Source: Rhodococcus sp. WMMA185 (GTDB taxonomy: Bacteria > Actinomycetota > Actinomycetes > Mycobacteriales > Mycobacteriaceae). Taken from it: a DNA stretch of 64,000 nt. Every line of letters starts with the position of its first letter. Within the stretch, counting starts at the first letter, position 1. Where the stretch lies: contig NZ_CP017014.1 of NCBI RefSeq assembly GCF_001767395.1, positions 2,426,501 to 2,490,500 of the forward strand. The letters are read 5' to 3'. Below the pieces are notes generated by a model. It ran no database searches, was not told where the DNA came from, and was given only the letters and a program-made list of their open reading frames with translations. Below are positions 17,747 to 26,500 of the stretch, piece after piece. The position numbers and the translations under genes were made by a program.

Positions 17747-17753
17747 TTGCGCC

Positions 17754-17781
17754 CTCACACGTCGGCGTTACCGGCCTTCCA
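17754..17781. repeat. Copy 2 of the 28-bp direct repeat, at the true end of the L,D-transpeptidase gene
   Basis: This copy includes the functional stop codon and last codons of the transpeptidase gene (minus strand). The single mismatch to copy 1 changes the final codon from GTG to GCG. Confidence 0.85.
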
Positions 17782-18984
17782 GACCTCCCACGGAACGTTC
17801 CAGTCACCGAGGCCGTCAGTCCCCGACAACGTGCCGCCCACCGTGTTCTTGACGATCACGATGTCGCCGCGCTTCGTATTGTCGTACACCCACTTGGCGT
17901 TGGCAGGGCTGAGGTTCAGGCAGCCGTGGCTCACGTTCGTGTAGCCCTGCTGCGCCAACGACCACGGTGCCGAGTGGAAGAAGATGCCGCTGTAGGACAT
18001 TCGAGTGGCCCAGTCGACCGGAGTCCTGTACCCATCGGCGGAGTTGACCGGCACACCGTAGGTCGAAGAATCCATGACGAGATGCGAATAGCGCTCTGCG
18101 ATGATGTAGACGCCGTTGTCTGTCGGTGCGGCGTCCTTCCCCATCGACGTGGGCATCGTCATGATCACTTCGCCGTTGCGCTCGAAAGTCACCTGCTTGG
18201 TGTTGTCGTCCGCCGTGGCGACTACGGCGTCACCGATCGTGAATGCCGTGTGACCGTCCTCTTGACCGAACAGGCCGTCACCGAAATCCTGACCGAACGC
18301 TGCGACCTCGACCTCCACGGTGGTTCCGGGGGTCCAGAAGTGCTCGGGCCGCCAGCGCACCTCACGTTTGTTCACCCAGTAGAACGCGCCCTCGACCGGT
18401 GGATTCGTCGTCACCGTGATGGCAGCCTCAGCAGCCTCCCGGTCGGGAATGTCCTCGTCGAACTGCACGGCGACGGGCTGGCCGATGCCAACCACCTCAC
18501 CCTCCCACGGCAGCACATACGGTTTGGTGACGTTGCCCGGTGCGCTGGTGGTGAACTCGGATGTTGATGTCGTGGCGCCACCCAGGCCTTTCGCGGCCAC
18601 CTCCAGCCGGTACTTCCTGTCATAGCCCAGCGGCTCCGTGTTCGACCAGGACAACCCGCCAGGAGCTATCGCACCGTCGACCGGTTCGCCGTCGGGGTTG
18701 ATCATGGTGACCTGTGCCAGCGTGCCATCGGACACTGTCACGCTGACGGGCTCCGCAGGCGAGACGCCCACGACCCCGTCAGTAGCCGACAGCGTTATCT
18801 TCGGCTTGATGAGTTCGGTGACCGGATTGGAGTCGATCGGCGCCTCGCCTTCCGACGTGACGCTGCCCGTACTCGATACGGTGCATCCTGCGATCGACAG
18901 TGCGAGTACGAGCGATGTCGCCACAATCGTTGCCGGCTTCGAGACCGAATTCACCGCCTGCGCGTGCCATTGTCCAACGCCCAT
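17755..18984 (-). CDS. ldtB: L,D-transpeptidase lipoprotein, LdtMt2 type
   Basis: A 409-residue enzyme forming 3-3 crosslinks in peptidoglycan. The N-terminus is a lipoprotein signal with SIAGC (Cys34). Two immunoglobulin-like domains follow (about 55-150 and 150-250; [20 protein letters not shown] is highly conserved), then the YkuD catalytic domain with [20 protein letters not shown], where Cys355 is the nucleophile, one residue from Cys354 of LdtMt2. The sequence closely tracks what I remember of M. tuberculosis Rv2518c, including the terminal W-x-AGNA. Such enzymes matter for carbapenem response. The 3' end is duplicated 940 bases away. Confidence 0.94.
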   Translation of the reverse strand: MGVGQWHAQAVNSVSKPATIVATSLVLALSIAGCTVSSTGSVTSEGEAPIDSNPVTELIKPKITLSATDGVVGVSPAEPVSVTVSDGTLAQVTMINPDGEPVDGAIAPGGLSWSNTEPLGYDRKYRLEVAAKGLGGATTSTSEFTTSAPGNVTKPYVLPWEGEVVGIGQPVAVQFDEDIPDREAAEAAITVTTNPPVEGAFYWVNKREVRWRPEHFWTPGTTVEVEVAAFGQDFGDGLFGQEDGHTAFTIGDAVVATADDNTKQVTFERNGEVIMTMPTSMGKDAAPTDNGVYIIAERYSHLVMDSSTYGVPVNSADGYRTPVDWATRMSYSGIFFHSAPWSLAQQGYTNVSHGCLNLSPANAKWVYDNTKRGDIVIVKNTVGGTLSGTDGLGDWNVPWEVWKAGNADV

Positions 18985-19271
18985 AGAACACCCCGTTCAC
19001 GTCCTTACTCCGAGATCACGCTTACGTCGTCGATTCCTTTGCCATTGCCGATGGAGCCGGTTCGTCGAGACCGCGTGGTTCCTTATGATGCCAGGCCGCC
19101 GGAAGCCGATTCCAAGTAAGCGATGCACAGCCCAGTAACGTTCGAATATCAATCGTGACCAGCAGTACTGGTGTACCCGGATGGGATGGATCCATCCGCA
19201 AGACGAACTTACGACCAGGCGATTTGCATTCCCGAGAAGCGAACCGCTAGTGTTCTGTCTCGCAAGAGCGA

Positions 19272-19344
19272 GCGCCTATAGCTCAGCTGGTAGAGCAAGT
19301 GACTCTTAATCACTGGGTCCGGGGTTCGAGTCCCTGTGGGCGCA
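19272..19344 (+). tRNA. tRNA-Lys (anticodon CTT)
   Basis: A 73-nt cloverleaf without encoded CCA. Acceptor arms GCGCCTA and TGGGCGC pair with one mismatch-tolerant end, the anticodon stem GTGA/TCAC encloses CTCTTAA with CTT at 34-36, and the T arm is GGGGTTCGAGTCCC. The 287 bases before it, back to the transpeptidase start, show no gene. Confidence 0.95.
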
Positions 19345-19352
19345 CTTGCAAC

Positions 19353-19387
19353 AAGACCCCCATCTTCTCGCGAAGATGGGGGTCTTT
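19353..19387 (+). terminator. Intrinsic terminator after tRNA-Lys
   Basis: AAGACCCCCATCTTC pairs with GAAGATGGGGGTCTT over 15 bp around a 4-nt loop and is followed by TTTCTCTCTTT. This is the clearest U-tract terminator in the window. Confidence 0.92.
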
Positions 19388-19497
19388 CTCTCTTTCGCAC
19401 CATCGCGCCACCGGTGAATGGTCACGCGGGCGCAAACAGCCCGTCGAGGTGTGAAATTTCCGCGAACTTCGCACCCCGACGGCGGGGTGAAGACCGT

Positions 19498-19719
19498 TCA
19501 GCGCAGCACTTTGCGAAGCAGCACCAGTCCCACCACGGCACCAGCGGCAATCAGTCCGTACTTGACTGCCGGCTCGTTCAGCTTCGAGATCAGAGTCCGC
19601 TTCGTGTTCTCCACGAGAACCTTCGGATTGGTGCGGACCGCCAACTCGTCGAGAGTGCTTGCGAGCTCATTACGTGCTTGTTCGATCTCACGCTCGATGC
19701 TCTCGGTGTCCCTGGGCAC
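19498..19719 (-). CDS. DUF3618 small membrane protein
   Basis: A 73-residue protein with the DUF3618 pattern: an acidic helical N-terminus (DTESIEREIEQARNELASTL), the conserved DELAVRTNPK, and one C-terminal transmembrane helix (YGLIAAGAVVGLVLLRK). The GTG at 19719 is chosen because GGAGG lies five bases upstream; longer frames have no such signal. Members are widespread in actinobacteria, possibly tied to envelope stress, with no proven function. Lying beside bcp and tRNA-Lys, it matches, from memory, Rv2520c. Confidence 0.85.
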   Translation of the reverse strand: MPRDTESIEREIEQARNELASTLDELAVRTNPKVLVENTKRTLISKLNEPAVKYGLIAAGAVVGLVLLRKVLR

Positions 19720-19878
19720 GTGTCCTCCAACTTGTTCGACTTTTCGATCAGCGAGAGCGACGCTACCGCGACGGTCCCACACTTGGGTCAACCGTAGACG
19801 AGACCGGAGGACCTGCGGCAACGTCTCCCCCAATCGCGCTCCGGCCGCGTCCACCCCTTCCCGGTAACCTGACTTCTC

Positions 19879-20352
19879 GTGACCGACAACAGCAGACTCG
19901 CCCCCGGAGACCTGGCCCCCGACTTCACATTGCCCGACGCCGATGGCAACGACGTCTCACTCACCGACTACCGCGGACGCAAGGTCGTCGTGTACTTCTA
20001 CCCCGCAGCCGGTACGCCGGGTTGCACCAAGCAGGCGTGCGACTTCCGCGACAACCTCGCCGAGTTGAACGGCGCAGGCCTGGACGTGATCGGAATCTCC
20101 CCGGACAAGCCCGCAAAGCTGGCGAAGTTTCGCGACACCGAGGAACTGACCTTTCCGCTGCTCTCCGATCCCGAGAAGGCCACCCTCTCAGCCTGGGGCG
20201 CGTTCGGCGAGAAGAAGATGTACGGCAAGACCGTTCAGGGCGTCATCCGCTCCACCTTCCTCGTCGACGAGAAAGGGAAGATCGAGGTCGCCCAGTACAA
20301 CGTCCGCGCCACCGGCCATGTCGCGAAATTGCGTCGGGATCTGTCCGTCTGA
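19879..20352 (+). CDS. bcp: Thioredoxin-dependent thiol peroxidase (Bcp/PrxQ)
   Basis: A 157-residue atypical 2-Cys peroxiredoxin reducing H2O2 and lipid hydroperoxides. The active site reads PAAGTPGCTKQACDF, with peroxidatic Cys49 and resolving Cys54 five residues later, the PrxQ spacing. VVVYFYP and RSTFLVDEKGKI are conserved family segments. The GTG at 19879 has TAACCT eight bases upstream (19865-19870) and no Shine-Dalgarno, so the mRNA is probably leaderless. Confidence 0.94.
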   Translation: MTDNSRLAPGDLAPDFTLPDADGNDVSLTDYRGRKVVVYFYPAAGTPGCTKQACDFRDNLAELNGAGLDVIGISPDKPAKLAKFRDTEELTFPLLSDPEKATLSAWGAFGEKKMYGKTVQGVIRSTFLVDEKGKIEVAQYNVRATGHVAKLRRDLSV

Positions 20353-20386
20353 TCAGCGACGCCGGCACGCCCCTGCACGAGGATGA

Positions 20387-20806
20387 TCAGGACTCGGCAG
20401 CCTCGTGAAGTTCGACCACGAGCTGGTCTACTCGGGCTGCTATGTCGTCGCGGACCAAGCGCATCCGTTCGATGCCTTCGATGCCGCGTTCGGACGGCTC
20501 GTCCGTGTCCCAGCACTCGAACCGAGTGCCGGGCACGGGTTCGACGTGCGCCTCACGGCCGAGCGTGACCACCCGATCGATATCGCGGATCATCCCCGAA
20601 TCGATCAGTGTCGGGATTTCACCGGAGATGTCGATGCCGAACTCCTGCAGCACCTGCGCCGACAGTGCATTGACCGCGGCCCCAGGCTGGGTGCCGGCCG
20701 AGTAGACGTCGACGGTGTCACCGGCAGCCTTGCGCATCAGTCCAGCCGCCATCTGCGACTTTCCGCCATTCTTGACACACACGAACAGCACGGAAGGTTT
20801 CGTCAT
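20387..20806 (-). CDS. arsC: Mycothiol-type arsenate reductase (LMW phosphatase fold)
   Basis: A 139-residue protein with the low-molecular-weight phosphatase fold. The P-loop is CVKNGGKSQMAA, with Lys in place of the usual Arg, as in the corynebacterial ArsC1/ArsC2 enzymes that reduce arsenate via an arseno-mycothiol adduct. It lacks the C-terminal redox cysteine pair of thioredoxin-coupled ArsC, which fits use of mycothiol and mycoredoxin. Last gene of arsR-acr3-arsC; the gap to acr3 is 45 bases. Confidence 0.9.
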   Translation of the reverse strand: MTKPSVLFVCVKNGGKSQMAAGLMRKAAGDTVDVYSAGTQPGAAVNALSAQVLQEFGIDISGEIPTLIDSGMIRDIDRVVTLGREAHVEPVPGTRFECWDTDEPSERGIEGIERMRLVRDDIAARVDQLVVELHEAAES

Positions 20807-20851
20807 CGGTCTTTCCTATCTGGATCGGTGAGTAGGGAGGTCAGCCCTTCT

Positions 20852-21919
20852 TCAGTCACGGGCGAAGCGTTTGCGTAGCGCCAAAGACACGTAGACCAGG
20901 CCGACCAGAACTGGAACCTCGATCAGTGGGCCGACCACCCCAGCGAGCGCCTGCCCGGAGGTGGCGCCGTAGGTGGCGATCGCGACCGCAATGGCGAGTT
21001 CGAAGTTGTTGCCCGCGGCGGTGAACGCCAACGTGGTAGTTCGCGCGTATCCGAGCCCCATCGCGACACCGAGGAGGTACCCGCCGCCCCACATGACCGC
21101 GAAGTACACAAGTAGCGGGATGGCGATCCGGACGACGTCCCAGGGTCGGGACGCAATCTGCTCACCCTGCAGCGCAAAGAGAACAACGATTGTGAAGAGC
21201 AGCCCGTACAGCGCCCAGGGCCCGATTCTGGGAACGAACTTCGACTCGTACCAGATTCTGCCCTTGGCTTTTTCGCCGTAGCGGCGGGTCAGGTAACCGG
21301 CGAGCAGTGGGATGCCAAGGAAGACGACCACCGACTTCGCGATTTGCCACGGCGAGGCCTCGATGGTGGTCTGCTCGAGGCCGAGCCACCCCGGCAGGAT
21401 CGACAGGTAGAACCAACCGAGACCCGCGAACATGATCACCTGGAAGATCGAGTTCAAGGCAACGAGAACAGCGGCTGCCTCGCGATCTCCGCAGGCCAGG
21501 TCATTCCAGATGATCACCATCGCGATACACCGGGCGAGGCCGACGATGATCAGGCCTGTGCGGTACTCGGGTAGATCCGGCAGCAGCAGCCAGGCCAGGG
21601 CGAACATCAGCGCCGGACCGAGAACCCAATTGAGCAGCAACGACCCGATCAGTAGTTTGCGGTCGCCTGTGACGGTGCCCAGGCGGTCGTAGCGCACCTT
21701 CGCCAGCACCGGGTACATCATGATCAGCAGGCCGAGGGCGATCGGCAGCGAGATGCCATCGACTTCCACGGCACTGAGGGCATCGTCGAGTTCCGGGATC
21801 ATCCCGCCCAGGAGCAGGCCGGCGACCATTGCAGCGCCGATCCAGACCGGCAGGAACCGGTCGAGGGTGGTGAGTTTACCGAGAACGGGGGCGTGTTCGG
21901 TGGTGATGACCTCGCTCAT
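20852..21919 (-). CDS. acr3: Arsenite efflux permease, ACR3 family
   Basis: A 355-residue carrier with ten predicted helices. ACR3 hallmarks include the conserved cysteine in GLARCIAMVIIWNDLACGD and the late helix with FTAAGNNFELAIAVAIA. It expels As(III) using the proton gradient. The start ATG at 21919 overlaps the arsR stop by four bases (ATGA), so the two are translationally coupled. Confidence 0.93.
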   Translation of the reverse strand: MSEVITTEHAPVLGKLTTLDRFLPVWIGAAMVAGLLLGGMIPELDDALSAVEVDGISLPIALGLLIMMYPVLAKVRYDRLGTVTGDRKLLIGSLLLNWVLGPALMFALAWLLLPDLPEYRTGLIIVGLARCIAMVIIWNDLACGDREAAAVLVALNSIFQVIMFAGLGWFYLSILPGWLGLEQTTIEASPWQIAKSVVVFLGIPLLAGYLTRRYGEKAKGRIWYESKFVPRIGPWALYGLLFTIVVLFALQGEQIASRPWDVVRIAIPLLVYFAVMWGGGYLLGVAMGLGYARTTTLAFTAAGNNFELAIAVAIATYGATSGQALAGVVGPLIEVPVLVGLVYVSLALRKRFARD

Positions 21920-22302
21920 GCCGACCCCTCGGCACACACCTCGGACGGCACAACCGGGCCACTCTCGGTACGAAGCACCGCGCAGAGTCGCTGCAGAGCC
22001 GAGGGGATCACCCAGTAGTACACCCACGTTCCCCGGCGTTCGCAGTCCAGCAATCCGGCCTCCCGAAGCACCTTCAAGTGGTGCGAAATCGTCGGCTGTG
22101 ACAGGTCGAACGACTCGGAAATGTCACACACGCAGGCTTCGCCTCCGGCATGGCTCGCGACGAGGCTCAACAACCGCAGTCGCACCGGGTCTCCGAGCGC
22201 CTTGAACATGTGCGCGAGATCACCGGCGGAGCCCCCGGTCAGCGGCTCCTTCACCAAAGGTGAGCAGCAAGCGCCAACCTCCGGGCTATCCTGATTCGAC
22301 AT
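21916..22302 (-). CDS. arsR: ArsR family arsenic-responsive repressor
   Basis: A 128-residue winged-helix repressor. The metal-sensing motif EACVCDI sits at the start of the recognition region, followed by LSQPTISHHLKVLREAGLL. An additional Cys pair in the N-terminal EVGACCSPL may contribute to As(III) binding. The ATG at 22302 gives the usual family length. The AT-rich stretch 22303-22330 directly upstream (AATATAGACG and ATATCTGTCAAT on the minus strand) is the likely promoter and operator. Confidence 0.92.
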   Translation of the reverse strand: MSNQDSPEVGACCSPLVKEPLTGGSAGDLAHMFKALGDPVRLRLLSLVASHAGGEACVCDISESFDLSQPTISHHLKVLREAGLLDCERRGTWVYYWVIPSALQRLCAVLRTESGPVVPSEVCAEGSA

Positions 22303-22330
22303 TCGTCTATATTGACAGATATCGAATCGA
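22303..22330 (-). promoter_or_regulatory. AT-rich promoter/operator region of the ars operon
   Basis: The minus strand reads CGATATCTGTCAATATAGAC just before the arsR ATG, unusually AT-rich for this genome. ArsR repressors bind such sites overlapping their own promoter. No clean inverted repeat is visible, so exact operator limits are uncertain. Confidence 0.4.
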
Positions 22331-22426
22331 AGTGCGACCCCGACCGTCGGTGAATCGATCGATGTACGACCCGCGGCGCCGAGGGGAACTTCGGAATCTA
22401 CGACGAAAGACAGATAGCCTGGGGCG

Positions 22427-23143
22427 GTGGAGCCTTCAACCAGCAAGCAAACGCCTCGCCGTGTGGACCCTGCGTTGGAGTTGCAATCAGACCCGCAGGA
22501 GTTGATGCCCCGCAAACGTCCGATCCAGGAACGGAGTCGCCGCAAGTTCGACGCATTACTCGCCGCGTCGCGGGAGTTGCTGGTAGACGTCGGATTCGAA
22601 TCGTTCACCTGTGAAGAGGTCGCGGCCCGCGCCGAAGTTCCGATCGGCACGCTCTACCAGTTCTTCGCGAACAAGTACGTGATCGTATGTGAACTCAACA
22701 GGCAGGACCTCGTCGGCGTCCAGCACGAGATAGCACAGTTCGACGGAGAGGTCCCGTCTCTGGATTGGCTGCGGTTCCTCAATTCCTTCGTCGACCATCT
22801 CGCGGGCCTGTGGACCTCCGACCCTTCGAGGCGAGAAGTGTGGCTGGCGATGCAGTCGACGCCCTCGACCCGAGCCACGGGGGCACTCCACGAAAAGGAA
22901 TTCGCGGAGCAGATCTCCCGGATGCTTGCACCACTCACCCCTCATACGCCGCGCGAGCGCCGCAAGATGATGGCGGAAGTCCTGGTCCACGTCGTGTACT
23001 CGATGCTCAATTTCTCGGTACAGGACAATCAGAGCCACGCGGACGCCGTTGCCGAACTCAAACGGCTGATGGTGGCCTACCTATTGGTCGCCGAGAAGGA
23101 ATCGCGATCATCGGCACCGAAGTCGGAGGTCTCCTCAGGGTGA
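22427..23143 (+). CDS. TetR family transcriptional regulator
   Basis: A 238-residue regulator. The TetR DNA-binding domain spans about residues 30-80 (RSRRKFDALLAASRELLVDV, EEVAARAEVPIGTLYQFFAN) and a helical ligand domain follows. The GTG at 22427 is preferred because TAGCCT ends six bases upstream; an internal ATG at 22505 would give a shorter form starting MPRKRPIQ. It is divergent from arsR and overlaps the end of acpS by nine bases tail to tail. It does not resemble what I remember of FasR, so control of fas should not be assumed. Confidence 0.88.
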   Translation: MEPSTSKQTPRRVDPALELQSDPQELMPRKRPIQERSRRKFDALLAASRELLVDVGFESFTCEEVAARAEVPIGTLYQFFANKYVIVCELNRQDLVGVQHEIAQFDGEVPSLDWLRFLNSFVDHLAGLWTSDPSRREVWLAMQSTPSTRATGALHEKEFAEQISRMLAPLTPHTPRERRKMMAEVLVHVVYSMLNFSVQDNQSHADAVAELKRLMVAYLLVAEKESRSSAPKSEVSSG

Positions 23144-23530
23144 CTCGATGACGGCGAACGCGCCGGCCATGTCTCCGTCGTGAGTAAGGGATATGTGGAT
23201 CCTCGCGTCCATCAGATACTCGGCGACATCTCCGCGTAGGCGGATACCGGGTCGCCCCCATGCGTCGGTCACCACCTCGATCAAGTGGTGAACCATTTCC
23301 GGCAGCACCGGTGGGCTGGCGAAGTGGGAAGTGGACCAAGCCTTGATCACTGCCTCCTTCGCAGCCCACCGGGCGGCGAAATGCCTTGCCGGATCAGAAC
23401 TCCGGGTCGCGGCGTCGCGACGCTCGCCCGGTGTGAAGTTGTCGAGCATGGCCGTCCCCGGCCGGTCCATCTGCTCGGCGAACTCCGACACCGTCACGAG
23501 GTCGAACCCGATCCCCAGAACTCCCATCAT
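23135..23530 (-). CDS. acpS: Holo-[acyl-carrier-protein] synthase
   Basis: A 131-residue phosphopantetheinyl transferase that activates the ACP domain of FAS-I. GIGFDLVTVSEF carries the Mg-binding Asp and FAARWAAKEAVIKAW the conserved Glu and Lys. Two adjacent ATGs are possible (23530 and 23527); AGGA lies just upstream. It follows fas by 20 bases on the same strand, so both are surely one operon, as in mycobacteria. Confidence 0.93.
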   Translation of the reverse strand: MMGVLGIGFDLVTVSEFAEQMDRPGTAMLDNFTPGERRDAATRSSDPARHFAARWAAKEAVIKAWSTSHFASPPVLPEMVHHLIEVVTDAWGRPGIRLRGDVAEYLMDARIHISLTHDGDMAGAFAVIESP

Positions 23531-23550
23531 GATTCCTACGCTCGACGTTC

Positions 23551-26500
23551 CTACTTGCAGCCGGGCAGACCCGAGCCGTACACGCCGTCCGCTCCCAGCC
23601 GAGCCGCCTCGGTGAGCAGCACGTCCGCCTCGAGCTGGCGTGCTGCCGCAGCCGGGACGCCGTCGCCACCGAAGCGGCGATCGGCGGGACGCTCGTAAAG
23701 GCCGGCGCCCCCGCACATCGCGCGGGCCAGACGACGCTGACCCTCGACGGTTCGCCTGCGAGCCTGATCGAGGTACGCCTCTCGCCTGTCAGCCGGGATC
23801 GACTCGACGAAAGCCTGCGCGTGTACCACCGCGATCATGCCGGATACATGCCCGAACCCAAGGCTGGTCAACAGACCGGCCCGCAGCGGGAACTGCTCGC
23901 CGAAGCGCAGCGGCTCCTGAGCCCATACAAGGTGGTCGAACTCGGACATCTTCTCGTCCACACAGTCGAGGCTGCGGTTCGGCGGGACGATGCCCTGGGA
24001 GAGCACCTGGCAGAGACCGATCAGCTGGAACGCGGCGGCACCACCCTTGGCGTGCCCGGTGAGGCTCTTCTGCGAGACGACGAACAGCGGCGCACCATCG
24101 CTGCGGCCGAGTGCCCCGGCGAGACGTTCGTGTAGCTCCGCCTCGTTGGGATCGTTGGCCGCCGTGGAGGTGTCGTGCTTGGAGATCACCGAGATGTCGT
24201 CCGCGCTCACACCCAGTGAGCCGAGCGACTGGGCGAGCCTGGAGTCCACTCCCCCACGGCCCGCACCGAGCGCACCGATGCCGGGGGCCGGGATCGACGT
24301 GTGAACTCCGTCCGCGAACGAGCCGGCGTAGGCGACCACGCCGAGAACGGGCAGGCCCATCTCGAGCGCAAGGTCACCACGCGCCAGCAGGATCGTGCCG
24401 CCGCCCTGGGACTCGACGAACCCGCCACGCCGGCGGTCGTTGGCCCGCGAGAATCGACGGTCGTCGATGCCCTTGGCCCGCATGTCATCGGTCTTGGCCG
24501 TCGCGGACATGTCACCGAATCCGACAATGCCCTCGATGTCGAGATCGTCGAATCCACCTGCGACCGCGAACTGCGCCTTTCCGAGCTTGATCTTGTCGAC
24601 GCCCTCTTCCACGGAGACCGCGGCCGTGGCACATGCCGCAACCGGGTGGACCATGGCACCGTAACCGCCGACATACGACTGAACAACATGCGCCGCAATC
24701 ACATTCGGTAGCGCTTCCTGCAGGATGTCGTTCGGCCGGCTCTCACCGAGCAGCGTGTCGATATACAGCGAGCGCATCGAGGTCATGCCGCCCATACCGG
24801 TGCCCTGGGTGTTGGCGACCAGTGAGGGGTGCACCCACCGCAGCAGTTCGCTGGGCGTGAACCCTCCGGTGAGGAACGCGTCCACCGTGGCGACGATGTT
24901 CCACAGGCCCACCCGGTCGACGGAGTCGGCCATGTCGGCCGGGATACCCCACTTGGTGACGTCGAATCCGGTCGGAACCTGACCGCCCACGCTCCGGGTG
25001 AGTTTCATCCGGCGCGGCACGCGGATCTCGGTGCCCGCACGACGGGTGACCTGCCAGTCACCGCTGTCGGGCACCTGGGTCGCGACCGTGTTCTCCGGGT
25101 CTGCCGAGGTGAAGCTCATGGCCTCGGCCTCGCTGCCGACAACGAAGGTCAGATCCTTGTCGAGGAACACCGACGTCAACAAGGGCGCGGTGTTCTCGAC
25201 CATCGCACCGTCGTCTTCGTATCGGCGGATACCGCAGCGCTCGACGACCGTGTCGTGGTAGCGATCCGCAATCTCCGCCTCCGGAACCAGTTCACCACTC
25301 TCGGCGTCGTACCAACCCGGAGACGGTGTGGTCTCCCACACGACCAGTCCGGTGTTCCAGGCGAGTTCGAGAACGCCCGCGGCCGACAACTCTTCGTCGA
25401 CCTCCATCTCGAAGCGAGTGCGTGCGGAACCGAACGGCCCGAGTTCACCGGCACCGACGATGACGACGAGGTCCTCGGGGGCCGCGGTGACGCTCGGCCA
25501 CTGCGTGGTTACCGGCTCGGTGATCCGCGGCGGCGCCGGCAGGGCCGCGATCGTGTCGCGCTCGGCGGCATCACCGGTGGCGGCATCGGCTGCCTCCGCC
25601 GATTCCTGTGCTTGCTTCGCCAGGGCAGGCAAGTCCAGTTTCACCTCGGCGAGTCCGCCGGTCAGGTCGGCCCCCACCGGCTCGGTGGCGGCGAGGCGAC
25701 GTGTCTCGGGCTTGCACCACCGCAGCAGTTCGGTGGCCATTTCCTTGGTGGACCACGTACGCACCCCGGCACTTTCGACTGCCTCGACCAGTGGGTCGTT
25801 GCCGCCCATCAGGCCGGTGCCGCGAACCCAACCGATAAGCGCGTGCACCAGCGTGACGCGATCGGCCCAGTTCCGCTCCGCCTTCCAGCGCGCGACGATC
25901 GCATCGAGCGCTGCCTTGGCCTCGCCGTATGCACCGTCGCCACCGAACAGACCGCGATTGGGGGAACCGGGCAACACCACGTGCAGGTGGGTGTCGACGT
26001 CCCTGTCGTAACCGATCTTGCCCAGTCCACCGATCAGGCGTTCCACCGACCACAGGAGTACACGCATCTCCATTTCGGCGCGGGCACCCGCGTCGGCCAG
26101 ATCGCCCGCCACGCGGGGTGCGGCGAACGGGAACAGGAGCGTCGGGGTGACGACTTCCTTGACGAGCTTCTTCGATCCACCAGCGGTCTCGTACTGGGCC
26201 TCGCCGATCCACTCGATGAGCGAATCGATATCGGTGTAGGAGGCCATGTTTGCCGGGACCACCCAGAGGGCGGCGCCGCCACGAGCGTTGGTGCGGTAGA
26301 GATCGCGGTAGAAACGCAAACGCTCGTCGTCGAGACGTGACGTGGTCACGAAGACGGTGGCGCCTCCCGCTAGAAGCTTGCCCGCGACCGCGGCCGCGAT
26401 GGAACCCTTGCTGGCTCCGGTGATGACGGCGATCTCGTCTGCCCATTCGCTCGTCTCGCCGACATCGGCAACCGCCACTTCCGCGATGCGCCCGTACTCC

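Larger units (their letters stand above)
16814..17753. other. 940-bp segment bounded by the duplicated transpeptidase 3' end
   Basis: The interval from one 28-bp repeat to the next holds 240 bases without a recognisable gene and then one membrane-protein gene that ends eight bases before the second repeat. The arrangement looks like a small insertion that duplicated, and so restored, the end of the transpeptidase gene. No integrase, transposase or terminal inverted repeat is visible. The stretch 16702-17080 as a whole carries only the two repeat copies described here and no supportable ORF. Confidence 0.5.

Noticed and set aside
22427..23143. TetR gene as FasR, the activator of fas
   Set aside because: Adjacent to acpS-fas, but its sequence does not match FasR as I recall it, and M. 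tuberculosis fasR is not located next to fas.
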